A stretch of DNA of 64,000 nt from Arctopsyche grandis (taxonomy: Eukaryota > Arthropoda > Insecta > Trichoptera > Hydropsychidae), in the NCBI RefSeq assembly GCF_051622035.1, contig NC_135355.1, positions 36,251,986 through 36,315,985 on the forward strand, written 5' to 3'. Below are positions 34,701 to 43,460 of this stretch, one piece after another. Below the pieces are notes generated by a model. The model was not told the DNA's origin. It saw only the letters and a program-made list of their open reading frames with translations, and did no database searches. Position numbers and translations under genes: made by a program. Numbering within the stretch: position 1 is the first letter of the stretch; the number at the start of each line of letters is the position of its first letter.

Positions 34701-37083
34701 ATTAGTGATTTTGTAAGTCTACTTGTATTTTAGCCGTTCCTTTTTCGTATTTTGATATTGCATGTTTTTTTTAATGTATGATTTGATCTGATCTGAGCAT
34801 GTCACAATAGAGCTAAAGTTTTCTTCCAACACTAGCCCCAATTCTAAAGGAAAACATATGGTAAATCTGAACTCGGCTAATACACTGTTTGACACGAAAA
34901 ATGGTTCAGAGACGCGATATGACTTTTCTTATAGATCTATGCCCAGTAAACACGAATCTGGTAATAAAAAATGTTGATTGGCTCGAGATTCGGAGATGTC
35001 GTGTTTTTTAAATCGCGCGATTTTTCTATATCTTCGTGTTGTTTGGTCGATGTCTCAAAATCTGTCAATTTCCTGTTCAAAATGAATATTGGAATCTATA
35101 GTCGGGTATTTTAATCTTTCATTTGTAGTACTTTTCAGCTTCAAATCTCTCTAAGTAGTCGTCCAGTTTAAATCAAAAGTCAAAAGTACGTATTTTCACT
35201 TGGGATTTTTTCCCACTGGTAATACTATTTTATATTGAGTATTTTCTATTGAAACATGTTTATTGGGATAGTTTTCTGGCCACACTATTTTTTGTTTTCG
35301 TTTAAAAGGGTTAATTGGAAGTGTGCTGAATTTTAAATCGGTAAAATTGCGAGCTAAAAGCTTTTGATTTGAACTGGACGACTACTTAGCGAGATTTGAA
35401 AGCTGAAAAGTAATACAAATGAAAGATAAAATACCCAACTATAGATTCCAGTATTCATTTTGAACAGGAAATTGACAGATTTTGAGACATCGACTGAACA
35501 ACACCAAGATATAGAAAAATCGCACGATTTAAAAAACACATATATTTCCGAATCTCGAGCCAATCAACATTTTTTATTACCAGATTCGTATTCACTGGGC
35601 ATAAATCTATAAGAAAAGATATACAGTGAGCGACAAAAATAGGTATGCAGTAGCAAAATTTCATTTTATTCGTATATATCGCAATATTTTTGATTTAAAA
35701 GTTTCTGAAATCATGACTAGGATCATTAAGATAATAAAACAAGACAAATTATTAATTATATTGATGTATTTATTGAGATATTGGAATTATTTACGAAATG
35801 GACAAAGTTGGGAAAAAAGTATTGGCAGTTCTTCGGGCGTTTTTAATTTAATTTAAAGCGGTTTTCACGGTATAAATTTTTTAAATGTTTCCTATTAATA
35901 ATATATATACATAAAACAATAATATATAAATAAAATAAAGCTTAATATTTAGTAATTCCCCCTTTGTTTTTGATTACTGCCTCAATTCTTCTGGGCGTAG
36001 AATAAAACAATTTTTTTATAACCTCTGGGGAAATATCCTTTTCCCATGCCTCCGTTATTATGTTTTCCAGCTCCTGAAGCGTTTTTGGATTGCGGGCTCT
36101 TACTTTCCTCTTCAAAATTAAATTTTCGATAATGTTCAGGTCTGGACTGTTCCCGGGCCAGATAAGGGATTTAATTCCCAAACTTTCTTTATAATTGGTT
36201 ATCTTAAACAAGTCGATGATATTTACCACATAAAAAAAAAACAATTTAATGATAGAAAAACGGTTTGATAACTTACAGAACGAGCTCTACGTGCGTACCT
36301 ATTTTTGTCGCTCACTGTATCTCGTCTCTGAACCAAAAAAAAAAGTCGTCATTTGTCGAACAGTGTTATATACTTCTTATTATAAACTTCAGTTTGATTT
36401 ACCAAATGTTTTCTGAAGTCTGCTCTAATATCAGGTCTAAGTTGTAGTTCTAGTTCAGTATTCTTCCTCTGGTTGTTGTTATATGCAGTGCTTGAAATCA
36501 AATTAGATGTTTTTTGTTGACTAAATAATGATATTTTGCAGATGAGTGAAAATCGTTTGAGTATTGAACCAGCACCAACACCTAGTCGACGAAGTGGGGC
36601 TTCAAACACAACTCTTAACTCGTCTAACACGGAGCTTACGCAGTGTGATGTATGCTCTCAGGCCGGTACCAGTGTCAACCTTGTCAGGTGTGATTTCCGA
36701 ACGTCTGCAATGCTCCAAATTCAATATCATGACATATGTATATACTTATAACACTTCCAAATCTATTTAAGGTGTGACGAATGTGCGAAGCGATATCACT
36801 TCACTTGTTTGGAACCTCCGTTGAATAAGAATCCCAAAAAGCGTGGTTATTCTTGGCACTGTGCAGACTGTGATCCAACGGTATATTGAACAATGTTTTA
36901 ACTAGGATTTTCAGTTGAATTCAGACTATTGCGTGTTCTATTCAAAATTTGAAAACTTGCAATCCTCAAATGTTTTATCTGATTCGATGTAATACATAAT
37001 GCATAATGTGAATTATATGTATATATTTCGATTATTATACCTGTCTGACGATTTTTTATTTTTAGGAAACTGATTCTAGCTGA
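22621..37083 (+). CDS. PHF14: PHD finger protein 14 (PHF14), 19 coding exons
   Basis: Nuclear chromatin reader. Coding exons: 22621-23062, 25687-25835, 25905-26019, 28268-28479, 28549-28703, 28778-28930, 29586-29701, 29772-29890, 29972-30157, 30236-30402, 32103-32206, 32275-32446, 32528-33395, 33479-33589, 33665-33718, 33942-33995, 36542-36687, 36772-36880, 37066-37083. The sum is 3450 nt, giving 1149 residues; all phases agree and every intron is GT-AG. Domain order: acidic N-terminus, PHD1 (about 206-265), extended PHD (about 272-390), coiled segment (about 505-585), PHD3 (about 651-701), a long basic linker, and PHD4 (about 1092-1142). This is the PHF14 architecture; in vertebrates PHF14 acts with HMG20A, RAI1 and TCF20 at chromatin. 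The start codon could also be 22579, 22606 or 22714. Introns 1, 3, 6, 10 and 16 carry mobile elements. Confidence 0.92.
23425..24215 (-). pseudogene. Jockey LINE 3' end in PHF14 intron 1, split by an insertion
   Basis: Reverse-strand copy of the 60545-60830 tail (AAATTGTAAAATAGAAAATG block at 23510-23485) and of the ORF2 end (about 24215-24070, with ACCTTTAGGTATAAACACA-type sequence). The two halves are separated by about 23560-23945, a T-rich insertion ending in the hairpin motif GACCATTGTGGCGCATTAGG. Confidence 0.75.
24330..24735 (+). repeat. SINE in PHF14 intron 1
   Basis: Complete member: head CCAGCAGAATAGACTAATGG, B box GGGTTCAAATCCC, tail AAGGCGCATTGGGGCTACC and GGTATAAATTAAAAATAAA. 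It is followed at 24743-24790 by an inverted copy of the GACCATTGTGGC hairpin. Confidence 0.85.
25687..26019 (+). CDS. PHF14: PHF14 coding exons 2-3 (acidic tract, start of PHD1)
   Basis: Exon 2 (25687-25835) codes GENCDEEDSDDSAESSLIKN and then a KKLTVNELLKNASINNNFK linker. Exon 3 (25905-26019) starts DIIPGLTDMLICAGCLG and carries the first zinc ligands of PHD1 (CAGC, CDGC, H of VHEG). The 69-nt intron between them is 25836-25904. Exon 3 ends in phase 1 at GAAG|GTATC. Confidence 0.92.
27040..28100 (-). repeat. SINE with its body amplified as a 217-bp tandem array, in PHF14 intron 3
   Basis: A - strand SINE (tail at 27040-27110) is followed by four head-bearing units. The marker ATTTGAGATT lies at 27230, 27451, 27668 and 27885, giving periods of 221, 217 and 217 bp. 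Each unit keeps the B-box-like GGGTTCAAATCCCAC and the tRNA-like head. The units are nearly identical, so amplification is recent. Transposition would not give head-to-tail units with identical junctions; unequal exchange or replication slippage would. Confidence 0.9.
28165..28245 (+). repeat. Short hairpin element GACCATTGTGGCGCATTA
   Basis: Near-palindrome ATTGTGGCGCATTAAG … CTGTAATGCCAAAATGG followed by an A-rich tail. Similar copies lie at 23889, 24743 (inverse) and 55758 (inverse). It looks like the 3' end of a SINE or LINE family, about 20 bp upstream of PHF14 exon 4. Confidence 0.6.
28268..28930 (+). CDS. PHF14: PHF14 coding exons 4-6 (end of PHD1, extended PHD)
   Basis: Exon 4 (28268-28479) completes PHD1 (CYGV … EPWFCDACKAG) and opens the extended PHD (CELCPNTGGIFKETEVGAWV, HLVCALYVPGVAF). 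Exon 5 (28549-28703) codes VDKLSGVTLFEM and the Zn ligands CCLCEDERFSRTGICVGCD. Exon 6 (28778-28930) completes the domain (C GQREGLL … HCKLH). Introns are 69 and 74 nt. The first has length 3n and no in-frame stop. Confidence 0.93.
29041..29450 (+). repeat. SINE in PHF14 intron 6
   Basis: B box CAGGTTCGATCCC, CTGCTGGTCAGATTTGGATA body, tail AAGGCGCATTGGGGTTTACC and GGTATATGTAAAATAAA. Same subfamily as the copies in the CutA blocks. The first part of the head (A box) is shortened. Confidence 0.8.
29586..30402 (+). CDS. PHF14: PHF14 coding exons 7-10 (central linker and helical region)
   Basis: Exon 7 (29586-29701) is Lys/Arg/Glu-rich and ends in APW. Exon 8 (29772-29890) continues VPTQKMPRLLPTSATACRKL, the conserved W-V-P … L-P-R-L-L-T-S block of PHF14. 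Exon 9 (29972-30157) has FSVEFIGYYLERNNRMDTMK and a Glu/Leu-rich helical stretch. Exon 10 (30236-30402) extends it with SGREVVELKQNILKLHSC, probably coiled coil. Introns are 70, 81 and 78 nt. Confidence 0.9.
30870..30950 (-). mobile_element. Helitron-type 3' end fragment
   Basis: On the - strand the sequence reads CTTTCCGAAACCACCTGTTG then AAATCAACGGACACAACATTAG, the same hairpin-plus-terminus as at 50108 and 55253. Only the last 80 bp or so are recognisable. Confidence 0.55.
30985..31150 (-). repeat. GC-richer dispersed repeat, second copy
   Basis: Inverse copy of 1560-1790 in PHF14 intron 10, including TGACGCTGACGTCACCC and GCTCAATATCAGGAGCACAT. Homology ends near GAAGTGGGG on one side and the ACACACATACA run on the other. 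Confidence 0.55.
31457..31944. mobile_element. TTAA-flanked foldback element in PHF14 intron 10
   Basis: TTAACCACTTAGTCG at 31457 and the inverse CGATTAAGTAGTTAA ending at 31944 enclose two long inverted arms. Both arms contain the palindrome GCACCGGTGC followed by GCGC. Further in, the arms match around CACAGTGACATTTAAAATAT and ATATCACAGGATATTTTTAG. A second TTAACCACTTATTTGCCAC lies inside at 31657, and (TA)n occupies 31726-31790. No coding capacity; piggyBac-type target site. Confidence 0.75.
32103..32446 (+). CDS. PHF14: PHF14 coding exons 11-12 (PHD3)
   Basis: Exon 11 (32103-32206) codes a linker with ALKMGCGFPLHSNPEEH. Exon 12 (32275-32446) holds PHD3: CGIC, CDTC, YYHLGCLKPPLTRLPKKSK. 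A second in-frame acceptor 12 nt downstream (exon start 32287) would drop four residues. The domain is finished by QCSECD at the start of exon 13. Confidence 0.9.
32528..33395 (+). CDS. PHF14: PHF14 coding exon 13 (long basic linker)
   Basis: Residues 697-986. It starts with the last PHD3 ligands (QCSECD). The rest is a Ser/Lys/Arg-rich, probably disordered stretch: KKEKKMRKTKKQNFGYASSS, KKSRKRSFTSPAL, KSNRKRRKEKHRSRYSPDL and KSHKHKRKKRSLSKE are likely nuclear localisation or DNA-contact patches. This exon is the main reason the protein is longer than vertebrate PHF14. Confidence 0.9.
33479..33995 (+). CDS. PHF14: PHF14 coding exons 14-16 (linker microexons)
   Basis: Three short phase-0 exons: 33479-33589 (IKPIPKPDGSEDPQLFYVPT …), 33665-33718 (HKHQEETITVFEPPPIIA) and 33942-33995 (SPIKDDIVKPGSSTRKKK). 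Each is a whole number of codons, so any of them could be skipped without shifting the frame. No domain is recognised. Confidence 0.82.
34195..34595 (+). repeat. SINE in PHF14 intron 16
   Basis: Head AGCCAGCAGTACGGCTCGG, B box CAGGTTCGACCCC, tail AAGGCGCATTGGGGTTTACT and GGTATATATCTATGTAAAAA. Full length. Confidence 0.85.
34883..36365. mobile_element. Foldback element with arms of about 300 bp, carrying a nested Tc1 copy
   Basis: The left arm (34883 to about 35183) and right arm (about 35366-35631, continued at 36318-36365) are inverted copies; for example ATCTATGCCCAGTAAACACG pairs with the inverse near 35600. The outermost TIR is CACTGTTTGACAC on the left and CACTGTTCGACA on the right. The right arm is cut by the Tc1-type element at 35634. 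It lies wholly in PHF14 intron 16 and would form a large hairpin in the pre-mRNA. Confidence 0.8.
35634..36317 (-). mobile_element. Tc1-type element with truncated transposase
   Basis: Inverted ends CAGTGAGCGACAAAAATAGG are flanked by TA (35632-35633 and 36318-36319). On the - strand 36244-35942 keeps only the transposase C-terminus: WPGNSPDLNIIENLILKRKV (the region with the last catalytic acidic residue), then a STPRRIEAVIKNKGGITKY end with its own stop. The N-terminal DNA-binding part and the first two catalytic Asp are gone. It is inactive but could be mobilised in trans. Confidence 0.85.
36542..37083 (+). CDS. PHF14: PHF14 coding exons 17-19 (PHD4 and C-terminus)
   Basis: Exon 17 (36542-36687) codes a Ser/Thr-rich lead and the first ligands of PHD4 (CDVCSQAGTSVNLVR). 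Exon 18 (36772-36880) completes it (CDECAKRYHFTCLEPPLNKN … WHCADCD). Exon 19 (37066-37083) adds ETDSS and stop TGA. Part of exon 17 with its upstream intron is duplicated at 46939. Confidence 0.93.
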
Positions 37084-37158
37084 AGAAATATTGAGCTTTG
37101 ATGTGCTAGTAAATAGGAAAACTTTTCATCGTTATGTATATTTTGTAAATTTTTGTGT

Positions 37159-37164
37159 AATAAA
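37159..37164 (+). terminator. PHF14 polyadenylation signal
   Basis: AATAAA 76 bp after the stop codon, in an AT-rich 3' UTR. Confidence 0.6.
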
Positions 37165-37734
37165 TTCAACAATACTACTTTTGTTTTTTACTATGTGTAA
37201 TCGTATATATTGTTGCGTAGGGGTGGGTGGAGGATCCAAGTAAAAGGCCCACAGTCGTTTCACAGCATTTATTGATGATTAAGGAGTTACACGCACTGTC
37301 ACTGCTCCGTCCAGAATGCCCTGATATCGCCTACGTACCGCCTTATAAAGGGTAGATCTCTCAGGACGCCTAATCTGTTTACCTGTTGTATAGTCACGTA
37401 TTCGGATATGTGTTTCCACGACATTGGGTCTCCCCGTACCGATTCTGAGAAATAACTAATAACGGTCATTGTTTAGCCTAAATGCACTTAGAGTCCAGAT
37501 ATAATCTTTGGAAGTAAGTGCATGTATTTAGTTAATCCGATAACAGATATCCGTTGGTCTAAGTGCAATTCGCTCAATCCACGGCGTACGTAACATTGCC
37601 TCCCTCTTAGGTCAAATCGTCCCGATTGACCAACAAATCATAACTGATAAATCTACAGTAGTTACATTTATCTCCGATATCAGTCACAGTTACATTTACA
37701 ATTACAGCTGTTATCTTTACAGTTACAATGGAAA

Positions 37735-38060
37735 CAATGACATTTAAAATCTATTACCGTTACATTAACGTTACCTTTCCAATTTAAATTATGTTACAGT
37801 TAGATTAACGCTACCTTTACAATGGAAACAATTACATTAAACTTTCGTTAAACTTCAATTTACGACACCTTTACAATGTAAACAATTACATTAAACTTTC
37901 GTTACACTTCAATTTACGCCACCTTTACAATGGAAACAAAAACATTTAAAATTTCGTTACACTACGATTTACGTCATCTTTACAATGGAAACAATTACAT
38001 TAAACTTTCGTTACATTTCAATTTACGTCACCTTTACAATGGAAACAATTACAGTTATAT
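37735..38060. repeat. About 54-bp tandem repeat inside the LTR element
   Basis: ACCTTTACAATGGAAACAAT recurs about every 54-56 bp (for example 37813, 37867, 37921, 38029), each followed by TACATTAAACTTTCGTTAC-type sequence. Units differ by a few bases. Confidence 0.85.
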
Positions 38061-38139
38061 TTCTAATCCCCTAAAATTAGTCATCCGATGTTCTACATTT
38101 GGAAATCATTATTTGTTAGCTCTGCGGTCCAAAATTTTC

Positions 38140-39800
38140 TCACGTGTTTGGTCCATGTTGCTCGTATCACCAAAGTCCAAATTTGCTATGGCAGCCCCGT
38201 ATTCCTGTCATGTGGTCCAGCATCCTGCTGCAGACCAACGTTCAACCCAGAACGTGCTCCAAAGCCATGTCCCACAAGAATCGCTCCCATCCTCACAAAA
38301 GTGACTTCGTCTATGTCTCTCGTGTCACCATCGTCCAAATTTGCTACGGTGGCCCAGTGTTCCTATGTCATGTGGCCCAGCATCCTGCTGCAGACCAACG
38401 TTCAACCCAGAACGTGCTCCAAAGCCATGTCCCACAAGAATCGCCACCATCCTCACAAAAGTGACGGTTGACCCTGGAAAATTTGCACCCCTCAGTCTGC
38501 CACTCTGTTGGTGGTGCTTCTTTTCCGTTCCCTTGACCCTGGAAAATGTGCACACCTCAGTCTGCCACTCTGCTGGTTGTGTTTCTTTTCTGTTCCATTG
38601 ACCTTGGTAAATGTGCACCCAACAGTCTGCCACTCTGTTGAATGTGCTTCTTTTCCGTTCCATTGACCCAACTGAAATCCATTTCTTTCTGATGTATTTT
38701 CCCGTTACATCTGCGAGATAATCTAAACACTGCTGCAACTGTCCATGCATTTTTTCAGGTACTCGTGCTTCCACTAGTTTCCAACTAGATTTTCTTCGAT
38801 GTTGACGTATATCAATTGTTCCGCTCTCTCTCGTTGAAGTCGCGATCTGGCGTTTCTTCGGTTTCAAATGCCCTCACGTGGTTGATCCAAGTCGCTCGTT
38901 TCCCCAACGTCCAAATTTGTTGCGGTGGCCCCGTCTTCCTGTCATGTGGCCCAGCATCCTGCTGCAGACCAACGTTCCACCCAGAACGTGCTTCCGTTGC
39001 CATTCCCTCTGAAGCGATGCCTCTATCCTCCCAAAAGTGACTTGATTGACTCCGCCGACTGACCAACCAACATTTATCCAATCTGATAAATGTGCCTCTC
39101 TGCCGTTGCATGGTTCCGATTGAATTCCATTTCAATCCGTTTACTTTCCGACTCTTCCAATTAGACTCGACTAGTTTCCAATTAGATTTTTTTCCAGTTT
39201 GTTGACATCTGCCGTCAACAAACAGTTGAAGGGAATAGTGGCTTGTTATCGACATCTCTCAGTTGTAGTCGATCTCCGCTCCTCTTCTGACGACGATGCT
39301 TTCCCGTGGATCGTCGTCACCTACAGCCGCTAATTCTTGCTACTTGCGGCGAATTAGCGAACTGCCCTCGTCCCGGTCGCCCTTTGGATGACTCTGCAAT
39401 TGCCGGATGCTGCTCTCCGATGTTGCCCTTGACAACGCCTTAAGTTGTCCTCTCCCGGCAGCACTTGTACGAAACCTCCCGTTTCGTAACCTCCTTCCGT
39501 CATCCCGATGAATTCTTGCTCCTCCGCATTCCTGCTCTCCGCTCCTCTTCTGACAGCGATGCTTTCCCGTGGATCGTCGTCCCCAACAGCCGCTAATTCT
39601 TGGTACTTGCGGCGTAAGTGGACCGGTGAGCTGCATTCGTCCCGGTCGACCTTTGGATCACTCTGCCTCTGCCGGATCCTGCCCCTCGTCGACAGTGTCT
39701 CCAGTTGTCCTCTCCCGGCAGCGCCTGTACGAATGCTTCGTGTCCCCCTTACGTCATCCCAATGGATTCTTGGCGGCCACCGCCGATAATGTCAAAGTCG
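38140..39800. repeat. Nested longer tandem repeats inside the LTR element
   Basis: CCAGCATCCTGCTGCAGACC recurs at about 38217, 38376 and 38948. GACCCTGGAAAATTTGCAC-type units recur three times between 38467 and 38625. The CTCCTCTTCTGAC … GCTTTCCCGTGGATCGTCGT block occurs at about 39275 and 39541. ORFs of up to 180 codons on the - strand (38867-38325) result from these repeats; I do not recognise a protein. Confidence 0.75.
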
Positions 39801-40439
39801 AGTTGCAGTGATAACTGCAATTCGACAACCGAATATGTGATGACCGATTCTGTGTGTTGCAGTGAAAACTGCATTTTTTTATTTCGTGTCTCCATGGCTC
39901 GAACTCTCTCCTACAGCTCCCGAGGATGGCTTCGCTGTAGCTTCTCTTCCTTCGCTGGTGACTTTGTTCCACGGCTCATCTTGGATCCCACTTCTGACGA
40001 CCAGTGTTGCGTAGGGGTGGGTGGAGGATCCAAGTAAAAGGCCAACAGTCGTTTCACAGCATTTATTGATGATTAAGGAGTTACAACCACTGTCACTGCT
40101 CCGTCCAGAATGCCCTGATATCGCCTACGTACCGCCTTATAAACGGTAGATCTCTCAGGACGACTAATCTGTTTACCTGTTGTATAGTCACGTATTCGGA
40201 TATGTGTTTCCACGACATTGGGTCTCCCCGTACCGATTCTGATAAATAACTAATAACGGTCATTGTTTAGCCTAAATGCACTTAGAGTCCAGATATAATC
40301 TTTGGAAGTAAGTGCATGCATTTAGTTAATCCGAAAACAGATATCCGTTGGTCTAAGTGCAATTCGCTCAATCCACGGCGTACGTAACAATATGTTTGGT
40401 CTACATTCCATACTGTGATCCAAAAGCTGATATACAACA

Positions 40440-40860
40440 TTCATTAGCCAGCAACATGGCTCGGTCGTTAAGCTTCTGCTTAACACCGAGAGGCACCGGG
40501 TTCAATCCCATGAACTGATCTCGGTTGAAAAGAAATTTTCTGAGTACATCTGTAGTTCTGCTGGTCAGACTTGGATATTTGTGACTCCAGGTCGATCGTT
40601 TCCTATCAGAATTTGCCAATTTTCTCTGATTTCATTGTTGAAACGGTTCCCATTTAAAATTGGCTAAAAATCTTCCTACCAACTATGTCACCACTGTTTG
40701 AGTATGATTAATGTACAATAAAATTTATGTACAAGTTTTTCAGTGTTTCGTAATATAAATGCTGCATTGTTTGTAATTGACCAGGAAGGCGCATTGGGGT
40801 TTTCCCTGTAAGACCTTCCTGGTATATATGTAAAATAAATATACCCAAATAATATGCTGA
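40440..40860 (+). repeat. SINE, first of a pair upstream of CutA copy 1
   Basis: Head AGCCAGCAACATGGCTCGG, B box GGGTTCAATCCC, tail AAGGCGCATTGGGGTTTTCC and GGTATATATGTAAAATAAA. Its tail half recurs at 47575, and its head at 61395. Confidence 0.8.
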
Positions 40861-40934
40861 TTAATTGTGTTAACATTCTGACAGCTTTATAAACGCTACA
40901 GTTGCATATCGTATAGTTATTGGCCATATATAAG

Positions 40935-41385
40935 TATTAGCCAGCAGTGTGGCTCGGTGTTTGCCTTTATGTTTAGCACCAAGAGGTTGCCAGGTTCGAT
41001 GCCGTGCTAATCTTCAATGCTGCTGGTCAGACTTGGATATTTGTGACTCCAAGTCGATCGTTTCCTATCAGAGTTTGCCAATTTCCTGATTTCATATTTG
41101 AAACGGTTCGTCCATCAAATTGGCAAAATTCATACTATCGCTATGTCACAAATATCTGAATTTGATTTATTTACAATATGTATGTAAAAATTTATGTACA
41201 AGTTTAAATCCATAGATGTCTATGAATGAATTAATTAATTGTTAATATCATGTTCTTCAGCCTCTTGAAATACAGCGATTTATCTAATAAAAAATGCTGC
41301 AATGTTTATAATTAATTGTCTAGGAAGGCGCATTGGGATTTACCGATTATGCCTTCCTGATATATATCTATATAAAAAAAAAAAC
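40935..41385 (+). repeat. SINE, second of the pair upstream of CutA copy 1
   Basis: Head TAGCCAGCAGTGTGGCTCGG, B box CAGGTTCGATGCC, tail AAGGCGCATTGGGATTTACC. Orthologous insertions at 47750 and 61627 show that it was present before the segment was duplicated. Confidence 0.85.
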
Positions 41386-41389
41386 AAGA

Positions 41390-42312
41390 TATTGTGTATT
41401 AACTAGAAGAATAGGCAATTTAATACACAAGTTGTAGAAGTACGAGTAGTTCTACGTAAGGGGTCTACCTCACGGCACCGAAAGTGAAAAGGTCGAAAAA
41501 ACAAATATCGGAAGGCAAAGATCGAAAAAAAAGGGTGCATGATAAACGGTACTATGTATATATAATATATATGAGTGACATGCGGTGAAATTATCTCTCT
41601 TTTTGTCATACAGCCTTGTTTAATGTGCGCGCGCAGGATACGGGAGGAAAAGACTGTTCCGCTTGTTCCTGTTGTATCCTGCTCGCATAAATTAAGTGAG
41701 GATGTACGACGGGGGGAGAGAGAGCTTTACCGCACGCCACTGATATACATATATACTAACCGTTTTTCATATATATGCATGGTAAATGAACATTTTCAAC
41801 TTTTTTGCGGTCACCCCTACTAAAGGTAGTGTTTTTATATTTTTTGTATTGAAATCTAAGTGGCCAAATGTGTTTTCTGGTAAACGGATTATTTCGCACA
41901 GTGCAATCGCGCAATCGTTGCCACGAAAATCGCGAATACGGGATATTTGGCACTCGAGTTTTCATTAGTATGATAGTTCGCCTGATTGTCTCTCGATGGA
42001 TAGAATTTTCGAGTGCCAGATGTTCCGTTCAAACGGTCACGAGAAAACTGGTTGACCGATTTTAGGGTGTGACCAATTTCTCGTGACATTTTCGAAATCG
42101 TTTTATGCGGAATAATCACAACCGTGTTTTCTATACAATTTGAAAATCACTATCGGTCAGTGTTGCCTAAGAGAATTTTTTAATAAAATCAATACTCTCG
42201 ACTTGTACTGGCAGCACACGCACTTTGCACACTGTCAGATCTGTAAAAATGTAAGAACCCCGTTTTCGTTGCTAGCTGCTGCTTTCATATGGCATTAACT
42301 CATTACACTGCA
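41390..42312 (+). promoter_or_regulatory. Duplicated 5' flank of CutA copy 1
   Basis: Shared with 48200-49232 and with 62845-64000. It contains TACCGCACGCCACTG (41731-41745), which is an inverted hAT-type end (CAGTGGCGTGCGGT). It also contains AACATTTTCAACTTTTTTGC near 41787, the empty version of the solo-LTR site in the other two blocks. The 80 bp before the ATG are well conserved between copies 1 and 2 and presumably hold the core promoter; no TATA box is evident. Confidence 0.5.
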
Positions 42313-42985
42313 ATGGCTGAAGGTATTTGCAGGGTCTATTGATAATTTGTTTATATTTATATTACAAAAATTGCATTGTTGGTGCAACTATTTTAAAACT
42401 GACTGGTGAATAAATACCCGTCCCATACTTTTGTATTATACTTTCCTTTTCAATCGACTGGTGTGTGTTGTATCAGTTTGAACAAATTTCAGGTATGTAC
42501 TCTATAGTTTACGTGATAGTACCAACCGACGGTGTGGGCAAAAACATAGCACGGAAGATAATCGAAAATCAACTTGCAGCTTCTGTCAATATCATACCCG
42601 ATGTCATCTCTTTTTTTAACCGGAATCAAGTACTAATCGAAAAGCCCGAGGTAGCCATCACTAGTATAACATTATGATCATTGAAATCGCATCAAAAAAA
42701 TAATTGAATTTGTTTTTTTTTCGCTCATAGAAAATAATAAGTTGTATTGTTCACTACTTTGTTTTGAAAAGTTATATAAAAATAGTAATTATAAAAACTA
42801 ATATTGAGGATGATATCTTGTAGGTTCTGATGATGATGAAGACGCGTACGTCCAGAGTGAACGATCTAATAGAATTTGTCAAAGAAAACCATCCGTTCTT
42901 TGTCGCCGATATTATATCGACCCCTATCCAATATGGAAATCGGCCATATCTGAAATGGATAAGTGATTCAGTACCAGAAATTTAA
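42313..42985 (+). CDS. CutA: CutA family protein, copy 1 (three exons)
   Basis: Exons 42313-42322 (MAE plus one base), 42493-42650 and 42824-42985 give 109 residues; all introns are GT-AG with phases 1 and 0. CutA proteins are small cytosolic ferredoxin-like trimers linked to divalent-metal tolerance. Family hallmarks are seen in order: MYSIVYVIVPTDGVGKNIAR, the ENQLAASVNIIP helix-strand block, VLMMMKTRTSRVNDLIEFVK, and ENHPFFVADIIS then YLKWISDSV. The usual Cys of the AACVN motif is Ser here, the Trp of the hairpin (IYEWKG in typical members) is lost, and the Glu after HPY is Phe. The length equals bacterial CutA, with no signal peptide. Upstream and intron sequence are shared with copy 2. 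AATAAA signals follow near 43021. It is probably functional, because an intact frame survives strong change. Confidence 0.85.
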
Positions 42986-43109
42986 AAAATAATACTCTTC
43001 CTTTTATGATTTAATTATAAAATAAATAAATATTATTGAAAAAATCTGACTTTTATTTTAATGGTGTTGTGAACTTTGTTCAATTGTTTTTAATTAAAAT
43101 CCTTTCATG

Positions 43110-43460
43110 ACCAACGGTATATATACTATATATAAAAACGGACTGTCGCTAAATATATATATTTGTATTTTTGTATATTTGTATGTGACGTACGATCAAC
43201 CATCAACCAGTATGGGGAACAAATTTTTTTTTTTTCATTTTTTTCAGTTTTTTCTTTTTTTTCATTTTTTCAGTTTTTTCATTTTTTCAGGTTTTTCATT
43301 TTTTTCACTTTCAGTTTTTTCATTTTTTTCATTTTTTCAGTTTTTTCATTTTTTTTCATTTTTTCAGTTTTATATATATATATATATTTATAAATAAAAA
43401 AAAAATAAAAATTCTATTAAAAATTTAAAAAATTCGAAATATATATATATATATATATAT
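43110..43460 (+). mobile_element. Helitron-like element, left part (split by hAT)
   Basis: It starts TATATAAAAACGGACTGTCG, passes GATCAACCATCAACCAGTAT and GGGGAAC, then a run of CAGTTTTTTCATTTTTT units (43230-43368). An AT-rich arm reaching the hAT TIR at 43461 follows. The inverse of that arm continues after the hAT (46356-46445), so the hAT sits in the (AT)n loop of a palindrome. Confidence 0.6.

Larger units (their letters stand above)
37211..40389 (-). mobile_element. LTR retrotransposon without pol, 3.2 kb
   Basis: Two 385-bp LTRs (37211-37595 and 40005-40389) begin TGTTGCGTAG and end CGTACGTAACA on the + strand. They are flanked by a 4-bp ATAT target duplication. The sense strand is the minus: just inside the right LTR lies TGGTCGTCAGAAGTGGGATC, a primer-binding-site-like sequence of Ty3/gypsy type, and just inside the left LTR the purine tract AAGAGGGAGGCAA. 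The 2.4-kb interior starts with MSRGTKSPAKEEKLQRSHPR (- strand, from about 39981) but is soon interrupted, and no protease, RT or integrase motif exists. The LTRs differ at only a handful of sites, so insertion is fairly recent. It is probably a non-autonomous derivative. Confidence 0.85.

Noticed and set aside
38325-38867. 180-codon - strand frame in the LTR element
   Set aside because: Built from tandem repeats; no Gag zinc knuckle or enzyme motif.
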